Positions 7,912 to 17,552 of a stretch of DNA of 64,000 bases are shown here, piece after piece (within the stretch, counting starts at the first letter, position 1; every line of letters begins with the position of its first letter). Both the position numbers and the translations under genes were made by a program. Under the pieces are notes generated by a model. The model did no database searches and had not been told where the DNA came from. It saw only the letters and a program-made list of their open reading frames with translations. The stretch comes from Fibrobacterota bacterium (GTDB lineage: Bacteria; Fibrobacterota; Fibrobacteria; UBA11236). The stretch is from contig JAQBPN010000085.1 of assembly GCA_028287505.1 (NCBI GenBank), forward strand, positions 19,774 to 83,773. The letters run 5' to 3'.

Positions 7912-7941
7912 ATTATAAGACATCTTCGGCCTCACGGGCGA
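7912..7941 (-). promoter_or_regulatory. Putative promoter giving a near-leaderless mRNA for the 6973-7902 gene
   Basis: On the minus strand TCGCCC (7941-7936), 18 bases, then a perfect TATAAT (7917-7912), then 9 bases to ATG 7902. The -35 match is poor (3/6) but the -10 is perfect and the geometry equals that of three other putative leaderless promoters in this window. Confidence 0.4.
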
Positions 7942-7998
7942 GGGCAAAGCATGCCGAAGAGATGCCTGAGGGCGGATGGGATGGAGGCAAAGGCGGGC

Positions 7999-8024
7999 AA
8001 AAAAAAATCCGGCGAAAGCCGGAT
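7999..8024 (-). terminator. Rho-independent terminator after flgM
   Basis: A 7-bp stem (ATCCGGC / GCCGGAT) with a 4-base loop at 8007-8024 is followed on the minus strand by nine T residues (8007-7999). It ends the transcript that contains flgM, 46 bases after its stop. Confidence 0.9.
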
Positions 8025-8069
8025 CCAATGTGTGGACAAAAGCGGGCTCGGCTTGCGCCCATCCCGGGG

Positions 8070-8375
8070 CTACTTATCGAAACCGAATTCCTTCATCAAC
8101 CTGTCGGCCAGCTTGTCTTCGAAGTCGGGCGAGTTGAAATAACCGGAAGCGATCTTTTCCTTCGCTTCCTGGACCTTCTCGGCGCGCACGTCCGGCAAGG
8201 CATCCACATGGCGGGCAATGGACTCGGTAGAAGAGGAGGAGAGCTCCTTGGCCTTCTTGGAGAGGGACACGGAATCGCCCTTGGCGGTCTTTTCCGTTTT
8301 CTCCGGGCTTTTCCCGCCATTGGCGACCTTCTGCAGGTCCATACCGAATATTTGGGAGATTCTATCGATTTTCAT
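8070..8375 (-). CDS. flgM: FlgM-like anti-sigma-28 factor
   Basis: This 101-residue protein starts MKIDRISQIFG, has a polar linker, then DSVSLSKKAKEL and the C-terminal pattern VRAEKVQEAKEKIASGYFNSPDFEDKLADRLMKEFGF. This is the arrangement of FlgM, whose C-terminal half binds FliA (sigma-28) and holds late flagellar genes silent until the hook is complete. GAGGA precedes ATG 8375 at good spacing. A sigma-28-like promoter lies directly upstream (8397-8424) and a strong terminator downstream. It is the last gene of a block carrying type IV pilus, kinase and STAS genes, an unusual place for flgM. The family call rests on the C-terminal pattern. Confidence 0.8.
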   Translation of the reverse strand: MKIDRISQIFGMDLQKVANGGKSPEKTEKTAKGDSVSLSKKAKELSSSSTESIARHVDALPDVRAEKVQEAKEKIASGYFNSPDFEDKLADRLMKEFGFDK

Positions 8376-8396
8376 TCCATCTTCCTCTATTCCTTA

Positions 8397-8424
8397 TTAT
8401 CGGATGATGGAGAGCGGAACTTAA
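8397..8424 (-). promoter_or_regulatory. Sigma-28-like promoter of flgM
   Basis: On the minus strand TTAAGTTC (8424-8417), a 12-base spacer, and TCCGATAA (8404-8397) match TAAAGTTT and GCCGATAA at 6/8 and 7/8. The spacer is one base longer than the usual 11. It starts 22 bases before the flgM ATG and would give autogenous control of the anti-sigma factor. Confidence 0.55.
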
Positions 8425-8474
8425 ATGTTTTTTAAGGAAAAGAATGATCCAGGGTCCGGGGCCCCTCAAAAAAC

Positions 8475-8804
8475 TCAACGCGATGCCAATTCCTCTTCAT
8501 TATCAACGATCTCGAATAACCGGTCGATGGAGGTCATTTCGAAAAGGTCATAGATGTCGTCCGAAAGCCGCATCAGGACCAATTGGCCCCCGGCCGCCTT
8601 CAGGTCCTGATGGCAGGTAATCAGCATGCCCACGCCGGAGCTGTCGATGAATCCCACATCTTGCATGTTGGCGACAAGGAACAACTTCTTTTCGGAAATC
8701 GCCTTCTGGATGGCCGCGCGGAAGTGGGAGACTTCGCTTCCCTTGATATGCCCGCTGATGTCTAGCACGTTCCACTTGCCGCTGGTTCGCAACTTAATGT
8801 CCAT
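8475..8804 (-). CDS. STAS-domain anti-anti-sigma factor-like protein
   Basis: This 109-residue, single-domain STAS protein contains the core F-I-D-S-S-G-V-G-M-L (residues 52-61), where SpoIIAA-type proteins are phosphorylated on serine. Such proteins sequester anti-sigma kinases in partner-switching systems or act as flagellar or envelope signalling adaptors. ATG 8804 is preceded by GAGGAAGA and lies 11 bases inside the end of the histidine-kinase gene, so the two are translationally coupled. No RsbW-type serine kinase is present nearby, so the partner is not known. flgM begins 99 bases after its stop. Confidence 0.88.
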   Translation of the reverse strand: MDIKLRTSGKWNVLDISGHIKGSEVSHFRAAIQKAISEKKLFLVANMQDVGFIDSSGVGMLITCHQDLKAAGGQLVLMRLSDDIYDLFEMTSIDRLFEIVDNEEELASR

Positions 8805-10518
8805 TCTTCCTCGATCCGATGCCGTGCTGGTTCAGGGGCAGGCTGACTGTGACGGTGGTTCCCGTCCCGATTACGGAGTTCAAAGTAATATTTCCTTCCA
8901 ATGCTTGCACATAGTGCAGTGAGGTGGCCAACCCAAGCCCCGTGCCGTTGGGCTTGTTGGTATAGAAGGGTTCGAAAGCCCTGGCGGCTTCCTCCCGCCC
9001 CATCCCCCTGCCGTTGTCCCCGACCTGAAGAACCACCTTTTGGCCTTCAGCCCTGGCATCCAGGTCCAGGACGCCTTTCCCCTCAGGCAAGGCCTGGAGA
9101 GCGTTCAGGACGATGTTCAACAGCACCTGGACAATGATGTCCGGATCGCTGAAAAACCGAATATCCCCATTTTCTATAAATTGCCGGACATTTACAAGTT
9201 CCTTGTGGAAGGCCGGATCCTTTTCAAGCATGAACTGGATTTTCTTGAAAATCTCGGCGATTGAAACCTCGCGATTGGAGGGCGACCGGTCCCTGGCATA
9301 GTCCAGCATCCCCGTCAGGATGCGGTTCAACCTGGCCGATTCCGTGACGATCAGGCTGATCAGTTTGCGATCGGAGTCGCTCTGAACCACCGCATCCCGC
9401 AGTAATTGGGCCGACCCGCTGATGCTGGCCAACGGGTTCCGGATTTCATGGGCGATGCGGGCGGACATGGCGCCCAGGGCCGCCATCCGTTCCGACCGGA
9501 GAAGCGTGCGGGCCATTTTCCGTTCTTCCGTGAAATCAATCAACAGGAGCACGCACCCAAAGTACCTGCCGTTCCGGCTCAAAGTCTTTATCTGGATATG
9601 CAAAGGGACGTGCGAAGGCGTTTCCACTTCCAGCTCCGTGTAGGGAAAAAGTTCCCGGAGCTGCTCCATTTCCCCCAGGATATCCCCCTGAAGCAAGCTC
9701 TTCAGCGTTTCCCGCAGTCCCATGCCGGGTTCCAAAGCCATCCCCAGCCATTCTTCGCTGGGACGGTTTTTCAGTTTGAGCAGCCCTTCCGAGTCGAAGA
9801 AGAGCAGACCGGTGGGCAAATCGTTCATCACCGATTCGGCGCTGAACTGGTACAGTTCCTTGGCTCTTTGCGTGCCTTCCAATTCCCGACGCGCCGCCAG
9901 CAATCGCACGGAGAGCAGGGAGGAAAGCAGGGCGACCATGAAAAAGAGGGTGGTATACAGGAAGAAGCGCACTTGCACGGTTTCCACCAGCAACCGCGGA
10001 AGTCCGATGTCCAAGATGTCCGGCAGACCCAGATGCAGCAGGCCCGCATAACCGAACACCACTCCGGCCAGGGCCGCCGTAAGGAATGAACCGGCATAGC
10101 GGAAGAAGAACCCGGCGCTGAGGATGGTCAGGATGAAAAGCAGGCCATAGTCGGATAGATATCCATCGTTGGAAAAGAAGATGGCGCCTTCCACGAGCAC
10201 TTCCACCAGGAACTGGAAAAACAGGAGGAAACCCACGGGAGACGTCCGGCTGGAGCGATTGGAGAAAAACCAGGTGGCCAGGTAAAGTATGGTGGACAGA
10301 CCGTAGATCAGCACCAGGCCGCGGGCCAGGGATTCCTTGTCGAAGGTGAGCGCCGTCCAGAAAAGGACCGCGAACATGGCGACGCGGGAAGCCACCACCG
10401 CGAGGATATCCAGACCGGCATCCTCGGAAAAGGCGATGGCATAGGAGCCGCGCGGCCGGGCCCGCGCGGATTCGCTTTTTATCAACAGGTCCCCCACTGG
10501 AGGGTCGGAGTCGGCCAA
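8794..10518 (-). CDS. PilS-like sensor histidine kinase
   Basis: The 574-residue protein has about six membrane segments (residues 36-205), a PAS-like domain (about 222-335), and a HisKA domain with the H-box AHEIRNPLASISG (His357). HATPase motifs follow: N-box NIVLNALQAL (468-477), DNGRG (501-505) and GTGLGL (525-530). The layout matches PilS, which in proteobacteria signals to PilR and controls pilin. No response regulator adjoins it; the overlapping downstream gene is a STAS protein instead. The start is uncertain: TTG 10518 is used but lacks a clear ribosome site, so a shorter protein beginning within the first 30 residues is possible. pilC ends 50 bases upstream. Confidence 0.88.
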   Translation of the reverse strand: MADSDPPVGDLLIKSESARARPRGSYAIAFSEDAGLDILAVVASRVAMFAVLFWTALTFDKESLARGLVLIYGLSTILYLATWFFSNRSSRTSPVGFLLFFQFLVEVLVEGAIFFSNDGYLSDYGLLFILTILSAGFFFRYAGSFLTAALAGVVFGYAGLLHLGLPDILDIGLPRLLVETVQVRFFLYTTLFFMVALLSSLLSVRLLAARRELEGTQRAKELYQFSAESVMNDLPTGLLFFDSEGLLKLKNRPSEEWLGMALEPGMGLRETLKSLLQGDILGEMEQLRELFPYTELEVETPSHVPLHIQIKTLSRNGRYFGCVLLLIDFTEERKMARTLLRSERMAALGAMSARIAHEIRNPLASISGSAQLLRDAVVQSDSDRKLISLIVTESARLNRILTGMLDYARDRSPSNREVSIAEIFKKIQFMLEKDPAFHKELVNVRQFIENGDIRFFSDPDIIVQVLLNIVLNALQALPEGKGVLDLDARAEGQKVVLQVGDNGRGMGREEAARAFEPFYTNKPNGTGLGLATSLHYVQALEGNITLNSVIGTGTTVTVSLPLNQHGIGSRKNGH

Positions 10519-10568
10519 GGCGGGACCCGGCTATCCCACGGTTCCGGGTACCTGCGCCGCGGCGGCGG

Positions 10569-11768
10569 TCATCCGACAGTCCCTGCCATCTCGAACATGG
10601 GCAGATACATGGCGACCAGCACGCCGCCGATGATCGAGCCCAGTACCACGATGACAAGCGGTTCGATCATGGAAGTCAGGGCTTCCACTGCGGCATCCAC
10701 TTCATCGTCGTAGAAGTCCGAGATTTTGATGAGCATTTCGGAAAGACCGCCCGTGCGCTCGCCCACGGCGATCATCTGGATCACCATGGGAGGGAATACG
10801 CCCGTGGCCTTGAGCGGATCGGCGATGGTCTGTCCGCCCGAGATGCTTTCCAACGTCTTGTAGATGCCGATTTCCAGGACCTTGTTGCCCGAAGTCTTTG
10901 CGGTCACCTGCAGGGCGTCGATGATGGAAACGCCGGAGTTGAGAAGAGTGCCGAGCGTCCGGGTGAATCTGGAAATACAGGATTTGCGTTCCAGATCGCC
11001 GAGCACGGGGGTATTGAGGAGGATCTGATCGATCTTCAGCTTTCCCTTGTCGGTCTTGTTGTAACGGAACAGGGAGAAAAGCGCCAAGCCGATGCCGGCG
11101 ATGATGGCCAGGATCCAGCCGCGGATGAATTCGCTGATGCCCATGACGATGCGCGTGGGCAACGGGAGTTTGGCGTTGCCTTCCTGGAACATGTTCGCGA
11201 AGATGGGCACGACGAACACCATCAGGATGGCGACCGCGGCCATGGCCACGATGGCGACGATGACGGGATAGGTCATGGCTCCCTTGATCTTGCGGCGGAG
11301 GGCGTCCGCCTTTTCCTGGTATTCGGCAAGACGCAATAGGATGGTATCCAGGATACCGCCGGCCTCGCCCGCCGCGATCATCTGGCAATAGAGTTCGGAG
11401 AAAATCTTCTTGTGCTTGGAAAGCGAATCCGCGAGGGTACCGCCGCCCTGGATGTCCGTCGCCACCTGCATGATGGCCTGTTTCAGCACCTCATGTTCGG
11501 TCTGTTCGGAAAGGATGTCCAGACACTGGATCAACGGCAGGCCGGCCGAAGTCATGGCCGAGAATTGCCGCGTGAAGCGCGCCATCACCTTGAGGGGCAC
11601 GCCCCCGCCGATGTTGATCTTCCAGTCCATGGGCTTGCGCTTGATGGACATGGCCCGGATGCGCTTCTTGCGCAGCAGGACTTCCGCGTCCCCCTTGTTG
11701 GAGGCCTCCACCTCGCCCGCCACTTCCTTGCCTTGGGCGGTCTTGCCTTTGTAGAGCCACTTGGACAT
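10569..11768 (-). CDS. pilC: Type IV pilus inner-membrane platform protein PilC
   Basis: This 399-residue protein begins MSKWLYKGKTAQGKEVAGEVEA, the usual PilC/GspF start, and contains two GspF repeats. The first is FTRQFSAMTSAGLPLIQCLDIL near residue 65 and the second FTRTLGTLLNSGVSIIDALQV near residue 265. Each is followed by a membrane segment, plus a C-terminal membrane helix (PLVIVVLGSIIGGVLVAMYLPMFEM). PilC couples the cytoplasmic motor ATPases to pilin polymerisation. AGGT precedes ATG 11768. It follows pilT by 95 bases in the order pilB-pilT-pilC. No pilin or PilD gene is in the window. Confidence 0.95.
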   Translation of the reverse strand: MSKWLYKGKTAQGKEVAGEVEASNKGDAEVLLRKKRIRAMSIKRKPMDWKINIGGGVPLKVMARFTRQFSAMTSAGLPLIQCLDILSEQTEHEVLKQAIMQVATDIQGGGTLADSLSKHKKIFSELYCQMIAAGEAGGILDTILLRLAEYQEKADALRRKIKGAMTYPVIVAIVAMAAVAILMVFVVPIFANMFQEGNAKLPLPTRIVMGISEFIRGWILAIIAGIGLALFSLFRYNKTDKGKLKIDQILLNTPVLGDLERKSCISRFTRTLGTLLNSGVSIIDALQVTAKTSGNKVLEIGIYKTLESISGGQTIADPLKATGVFPPMVIQMIAVGERTGGLSEMLIKISDFYDDEVDAAVEALTSMIEPLVIVVLGSIIGGVLVAMYLPMFEMAGTVG

Positions 11769-11863
11769 GAGACCTACCTATTCTGCGCTGTCGAAGTTTT
11801 TTCAATCTTCAATTTTGGATTTTGCATTTTGCCTTTTGAATTCTATCCGATTGAACTATCCGG

Positions 11864-12931
11864 CTAGTTCTTGAAATTCGCCGCCAACAGCCTTTCGAAA
11901 TGCTCCGGATCCGGGGAACGGGCCAACGCATCGGTGCGTTCCACCTTCCGGGTCTGCACCAGTTCCACCAATTTCGCGTTCATGGTATTCATTCCGAATT
12001 TCTGTCCGGCTTCGATGGAACTCTGGATCTGATGGACCTTGTCGTCCCGGATCATGGCGCGTATGCCCGTGGTCATCACCATGACCTCCCAGGCCAGGGT
12101 CCGTCCGCCGCCTATCTTGGGCACCAGCGCCTGGCTGATCACGCCTTGCAGGACGAAGGACAATTGCGTCCGGATCTGGGATTTCTCGCCCGCGGGAAAC
12201 GCGTCCACGATGCGGTTGATGGTCTGGGCGGCGGAATTGGTATGCAGGGTGGCCAGGGTCAAATGCCCGGTTTCCGCGATCGACAATGCGGCTTCCATGG
12301 TTTCCGTATCGCGCATTTCCCCGATCAGCACCACGTCCGGATCCTGGCGCAGGGCCACCCGCAACGCGGACGCGAAGGTTTCCGTGTCCGATTTCACCTC
12401 GCGCTGGTTCACGATGCACTTCTTGTGCTTGTGCACGAATTCGATGGGATCCTCCACGGTGAGGATATGGCCTTCCAATTCCGAGTTGAGCTTGTCCACC
12501 ATGGCCGCCAATGTGGTCGATTTGCCGGAGCCGGTGGGACCGGTGACCAGCACCAGCCCCGAGGGCCGGTCAATCAGATCCGAGAAGGCGCGCGGCAATC
12601 CCAGGGATTCCAGGGACTGGATTTCATAGGGAATCAGGCGGATGGCCATGGCCACGCAGCCCCTCTGCAAAAACACATTGGCGCGGAAACGGGCCAGGTT
12701 CGCGACGCCGAAGGAAAAATCGTATTCCTTCTTATTCTCGAAATTCTTGCGCTGGCCCTCGTTCATCACGCCGTAGGCCAGGCGGAGGCAATCCTCCGGG
12801 CTCAAGGGATCCGTCATCATGGGCCGCAGGTTTCCATGCACGCGGAACAGCGGGGGCTTGCTGGTGGTGATATGGAGATCGGAAGCGCCCATCTCCACCA
12901 TCTTGCTCAAGAGTTCCTGAATGCTTACCAT
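11864..12931 (-). CDS. pilT: Type IV pilus retraction ATPase PilT
   Basis: This 355-residue ATPase has an N-terminal PAS-like domain (GASDLHITTSKPPLFRVHGNL), Walker A GPTGSGKST (about residues 131-139), and the Asp and His boxes (LTVEDPIEFVH). The retraction-type signature is GEMRDTETMEAALSIAETGHLTLATLHTN. Substrate-box and AIRLIP features also match PilT rather than PilB. PilT depolymerises pili to power twitching and DNA uptake. GGAG lies about 9 bases before ATG 12931. It lies between pilB (71 bases upstream) and pilC. Confidence 0.96.
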   Translation of the reverse strand: MVSIQELLSKMVEMGASDLHITTSKPPLFRVHGNLRPMMTDPLSPEDCLRLAYGVMNEGQRKNFENKKEYDFSFGVANLARFRANVFLQRGCVAMAIRLIPYEIQSLESLGLPRAFSDLIDRPSGLVLVTGPTGSGKSTTLAAMVDKLNSELEGHILTVEDPIEFVHKHKKCIVNQREVKSDTETFASALRVALRQDPDVVLIGEMRDTETMEAALSIAETGHLTLATLHTNSAAQTINRIVDAFPAGEKSQIRTQLSFVLQGVISQALVPKIGGGRTLAWEVMVMTTGIRAMIRDDKVHQIQSSIEAGQKFGMNTMNAKLVELVQTRKVERTDALARSPDPEHFERLLAANFKN

Positions 12932-13001
12932 GGCGCGGCTCCGGAGGGTGATGATTGGGCCCGAAAGGGGCGGATTCCCAAGATTCTCAAAATAGATAAT
13001 A

Positions 13002-14699
13002 TCATATTTTGGTGGATTTGATCACCTCTTGCGCGGTGGTGATGCCCGCTTTCAGCTTTTCCAGGGCATTCATGCGGAGGTTCATCACTCCTTCAGCGAT
13101 GGAAACCTTTTCGATTTCATCCGGCGTGGCCCTGTCCACGATCAGTTTCCGGATCGCGTCCGTTATCGGGAGCACCTGGTGGATGGCTATGCGCCCCTTG
13201 AACCCGGTTCCCGCGCACACCGTGCAGCCGGCTCCCTTGTAGAAGGTGATCCCCTTGGCTTCCTGATCGGTGATCTCGAGCAGGCGCAGCTCTTCCACGC
13301 TGGGATGGTCCTCGGTCTTGCACTCTTTGCAGATCCTGCGCACCAGGCGCTGGGCGATGACCAACCTCACCGAGGTGGCGATCAGGAAGGGTTCGATGCC
13401 CATGTCCGCCATGCGGGTGATGGTGCTGGGGGCATCGTTGGTGTGCAGGGTGCTCAATACCAAATGGCCGGTAAGCGCGGCTTTGGTGGCGATCTGGGCC
13501 GTTTCCAGATCGCGGATCTCGCCCACCATGATGATGTCCGGATCCTGGCGCAGAAACGATTTCAGGGCCGCCGCGAACGTCAGTCCGATATCCCCGTTAA
13601 CGGCCACCTGGTTGATACCTTCCAGGTTGTACTCCACCGGATCTTCCGCCGTCATGATATTGGTGTCGGGGGTGTTGATGGAGGATAGCGCGGAATACAG
13701 GGTGGTGGACTTGCCCGAACCCGTAGGCCCGGTAACCAGAATCATGCCGAAAGGCGAGTTCAGGGACTCCTTGAAATCCTGGAGGCTTTTCTCCGAGAAA
13801 CCCATCTTGCTCATGTCCAGGTTCAGATTGCTCTGATCCAGGATACGCATCACCACCTTTTCCCCCCAAATGGTGGGGAGCACGCTGACGCGCAGGTCGA
13901 TTTTCTTCATGCCCAGGGAGAGCTTGATGCGGCCGTCCTGGGGCAGCCGGCGCTCGGCGATATCCAGGTTGGCCATGATTTTCAGGCGTGAGACAATCGC
14001 TCCTTTGAGCTTGTAAGGCAGGGTGGTCTGTTCGATCAGCGTACCGTCCATGCGGTAGCGCACCCGCACGGATTTTTCATAGGTCTCGATGTGGATATCG
14101 GAGGCCCGCACTTTCACCGCATCGTTCAACACCTTGTTGACCAGGCGGATCAGGGGCGCCTCCATGAGGTTGTAATCGGTGCTGGCGTCGTCCTCGGTCG
14201 TGTCCTGGACTATTTCCAGGTTGCTGTCCTCCACGTCCTGCAGGATGCCGTCGAACCCGGTGGTGCTGATCGACGTGATGTAGTATTTCTCGATAGCCTT
14301 CTTGACCTGGGATTCCGGGGCCATCCAGACGCGCACATTGCAGCCGGTCAGGAATTTGATGGCATCCACGACGAATATGTTTTTGGGGTCGCCGATGACC
14401 ACGTGGATGATGCGTTCTTCTTTTTGGACGGGAATCACCCCGTATTTGATGGCCATCTCCTCCGGAATCAGGGAAACGATGGCGGAAGGCAATTCCATTT
14501 CGCTCAGGTTGACCACCTGGGTATTGATCTGGGCCGCCAATTGCCAGACGATGTCGTCCACGGATGCGATGGCTCCCACGGACACCAGGTTTTCCCCCAG
14601 ACTGCGTCCGTTTTCCAGCTGGCCCTTAAGGGCGTTCTGTAGCTGGTCCTGGGTGACCACCCCGTCCCTGAGGAGTATTTCGCCTAATTTTTCTGACAA
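13002..14699 (-). CDS. pilB: Type IV pilus assembly ATPase PilB
   Basis: The protein (about 565 residues) starts (M)SEKLGEILLRDGVVTQDQLQNAL, the typical MshEN domain start. It then has a GspE core: VRYRMDGTL, Walker A GPTGSGKST, the Asp box MTAEDPVEYNLEGINQ and Walker B box MVGEIRDLETAQIATKAALTGHLVLSTLHTND. A tetracysteine zinc site follows (C-K-E-C ... C-T-V-C). It powers pilus extension. The TTG at 14699 is preferred because it places SEKLGEIL at the N-terminus; the frame also has an ATG at 14801, within the presumed divergent promoter region. It is the first pilus gene of the minus-strand block. Confidence 0.94.
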   Translation of the reverse strand: MSEKLGEILLRDGVVTQDQLQNALKGQLENGRSLGENLVSVGAIASVDDIVWQLAAQINTQVVNLSEMELPSAIVSLIPEEMAIKYGVIPVQKEERIIHVVIGDPKNIFVVDAIKFLTGCNVRVWMAPESQVKKAIEKYYITSISTTGFDGILQDVEDSNLEIVQDTTEDDASTDYNLMEAPLIRLVNKVLNDAVKVRASDIHIETYEKSVRVRYRMDGTLIEQTTLPYKLKGAIVSRLKIMANLDIAERRLPQDGRIKLSLGMKKIDLRVSVLPTIWGEKVVMRILDQSNLNLDMSKMGFSEKSLQDFKESLNSPFGMILVTGPTGSGKSTTLYSALSSINTPDTNIMTAEDPVEYNLEGINQVAVNGDIGLTFAAALKSFLRQDPDIIMVGEIRDLETAQIATKAALTGHLVLSTLHTNDAPSTITRMADMGIEPFLIATSVRLVIAQRLVRRICKECKTEDHPSVEELRLLEITDQEAKGITFYKGAGCTVCAGTGFKGRIAIHQVLPITDAIRKLIVDRATPDEIEKVSIAEGVMNLRMNALEKLKAGITTAQEVIKSTKI

Positions 14700-14814
14700 A
14701 GGAAGCGGTGCCTTTCTTAGGGAAGTGTCCGCCTTCCCCAAAAGCCTTTTTTTCGACGTTTTTTGTGTATATTGTAATCCTGATCCACCCAAAGAATCCA
14801 CACCGGGAATCCAT

Positions 14815-15348
14815 TTGCAAAAGCCGGTTTACCAATTTCTTACCTCCGCGGGCTTTGCCCCGGTCGTATTAGCCCTATTGGCCGGTTCTTTACTGCTCTC
14901 CGCCTGCCAGGAAAAGCGCCCGATTTCGGGCAAAGTGCCCACTGTGGCCCTTAAAAGCTATTCGGGAGAGACCTTCACCCTGGCCGGAGACGACAAGGAA
15001 GTGACCTTGCTGGTGTTCTGGGCTACCTGGTGCCAACCCTGCCTGATGGAAGTGCCCACCCTGGTAAAGCTTCATGAAAAATACCGCGACCGGAATTTCC
15101 GGGTGGTTTCCATCAATGTGGACGATCCCGAGGGGCAAAAAGTGAAATCCATCGCCCGGGACTTCGGAATCAACTATCCGGTTCTCATCGGCAACGAGGA
15201 TATCATGAAGCAGTTCGGCGGGATCGTGGCCCTGCCTACCTCATTTCTCATCGGCCGGGACGGCCGGATCCGCGAAAAGCTCCAAGGGTTGCAACCGGAA
15301 GAAGAGTTGGAACACATGGTAACCGAGGCGCTTAGCCCGGCCGGATGA
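14815..15348 (+). CDS. TlpA/ResA-like thiol-disulfide lipoprotein
   Basis: The protein (about 177 residues) has a signal ending in the lipobox LLLSAC (lipidated Cys about residue 27), then a thioredoxin fold. The active site is W-A-T-W-C-Q-P-C and the cis-proline segment is V-A-L-P-T-S-F-L-I-G. It would be anchored facing the periplasm and act on disulfides, as in cytochrome c maturation or redox defence. No ATG fits; TTG 14815 (LQKPVYQFLTSAG) gives a sensible signal sequence but its ribosome site is weak. The open frame upstream to 14302 is a shadow of pilB. It is divergent from pilB; the shared spacer (14700-14814) must hold both promoters. Confidence 0.85.
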   Translation: MQKPVYQFLTSAGFAPVVLALLAGSLLLSACQEKRPISGKVPTVALKSYSGETFTLAGDDKEVTLLVFWATWCQPCLMEVPTLVKLHEKYRDRNFRVVSINVDDPEGQKVKSIARDFGINYPVLIGNEDIMKQFGGIVALPTSFLIGRDGRIREKLQGLQPEEELEHMVTEALSPAG

Positions 15349-15473
15349 AGCCACCGGTCCACCGCTTGTAGCAACCCGTTTGCGGATGGAATGGTAAGAT
15401 TCCGCCCGATCTTTGTTATCTTTGCAAATACGCCGGGGCACCCAACGCTCCATCAACCATTGGAAACCTGATT

Positions 15474-16918
15474 ATGGGAAAAAACCTCTACCACAAGGTC
15501 TTCGACAAGCATGCCGTCGGACAATTGTCTTCCGGTCAATACCAGCTTTTCATCGGACTGCATCTCATCCATGAGGTCACCTCGCCTCAAGCCTTCTCCA
15601 TGCTCAAGCAGAGGGGGCTCAAGGTCCGCTTTCCCAAGCGCACCTTCGCCACCGTGGATCATATCATTCCCACCGAAAGCCGCGAGCGCCAACGGCCGCT
15701 CCGGGACGTTCTTGCGGAAGAAATGCTGGTGGCCATCGAGGACAACACCAAGTCGAACGGCATCGAATTCTTCGGCGAGGGCTCCGGCAATCAGGGCGTG
15801 GTCCATATCATCGGACCGGAATTGGGATTGACCCAGCCCGGCCAGACCATCGCCTGCGGCGACAGCCATACTTCCACGCACGGCGCGTTCGGATCGCTCG
15901 CCTTCGGGATAGGCACCTCCCAGGTGGCCGATATCCTGGCCACCCAGACCATGAGCATGTCCAAGCTCAAAGTGCGGCGGATCAATGTAACCGGTAAGTT
16001 ACGCCCTGGCGTCTACGCCAAGGACGTCATCCTGGCCATCATCAACAAACTGGGCGTGAACGGCGGCGTGGGCTACGCTTACGAATACGCCGGCCCGGTC
16101 ATCTCCGCCTTCTCCATGGAAGAGCGCATGACCCTGTGCAACATGTCCATCGAAGGCGGCGCCCGCATCGGCTACGTCAACCCGGATGAAAAGACCTTCG
16201 ACTATCTCAAGGGACGCAAGTACTCCCCCACCGGCGCGGAATGGGACAAAGCCCTGGCCTATTGGAAAAGCATCGCCTCGGATGCGGATGCCCAATTCGA
16301 CGACATCGTCGAACTCGACGGTTCGGCGCTGGAACCCTTCGTGACCTGGGGGATCACCCCGGCGCAATCCCTTCCCGTAACGCGCGCCATTCCGGCCGTG
16401 GAGTCCTTCCCTTCCGACGAGCGCCCCCTCATCCGGGAAGCCTTGGAATACATGTCGCTGGAAGAAGGCCAGACCATCTCCGGCATCCCCGTGGACGTGG
16501 TCTTCATCGGCTCCTGCACCAACGGGCGTCTTTCCGATCTCCAGGAGGTGGCGCGCCTGGTCACGGGCCGCAAGGTCTCCCCTAAGGTGAAAGCCCTGAT
16601 CGTTCCCGGTTCCATGGAAGTACAACGCCAGGCAGAGGCCCTGGGGCTGAAGGAAATCTTCCAGGCCGCGGGATTCCAATGGCGCGAGCCCGGATGCTCC
16701 ATGTGCCTGGCCATGAATCCGGACAAACTCCAGGGGCGCCAGATCTGCGCCTCCACTTCAAACCGTAATTTCAAGGGCCGGCAAGGCTCGTCTTCCGGAC
16801 GCACCTTGCTGATGAGCCCGGCCATGGCCGCCGCCGCCGCCATCGAAGGCAAGGTATCGGACGCCCGGGTCGTGTTCGCCTACGCAGATGCCCCCGTCGG
16901 GGCCGGCAAGGAAAAAAC

Positions 16919-16922
<4 letters not shown>
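15474..16922 (+). CDS. leuC: 3-isopropylmalate dehydratase large subunit
   Basis: This 482-residue aconitase-family protein isomerises isopropylmalate in leucine synthesis. It shows TVDHIIPT, the substrate motif [12 protein letters not shown], and the 4Fe-4S ligands in IGSCTNGR and [11 protein letters not shown], followed by the ending [15 protein letters not shown] precedes ATG 15474. The stop overlaps the leuD start (ATGA at 16919-16922), so the two subunits are translationally coupled. leuA and leuB are not in the window. Confidence 0.97.
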
Positions 16923-17542
<620 letters not shown>

Positions 17543-17552
17543 GGCGAAACGG

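Noticed and set aside
14302..14814. N-terminal extension of the TlpA-like protein
   Set aside because: The open frame upstream of 14815 is antisense to pilB and lacks similarity; the lipoprotein signal begins after 14815.
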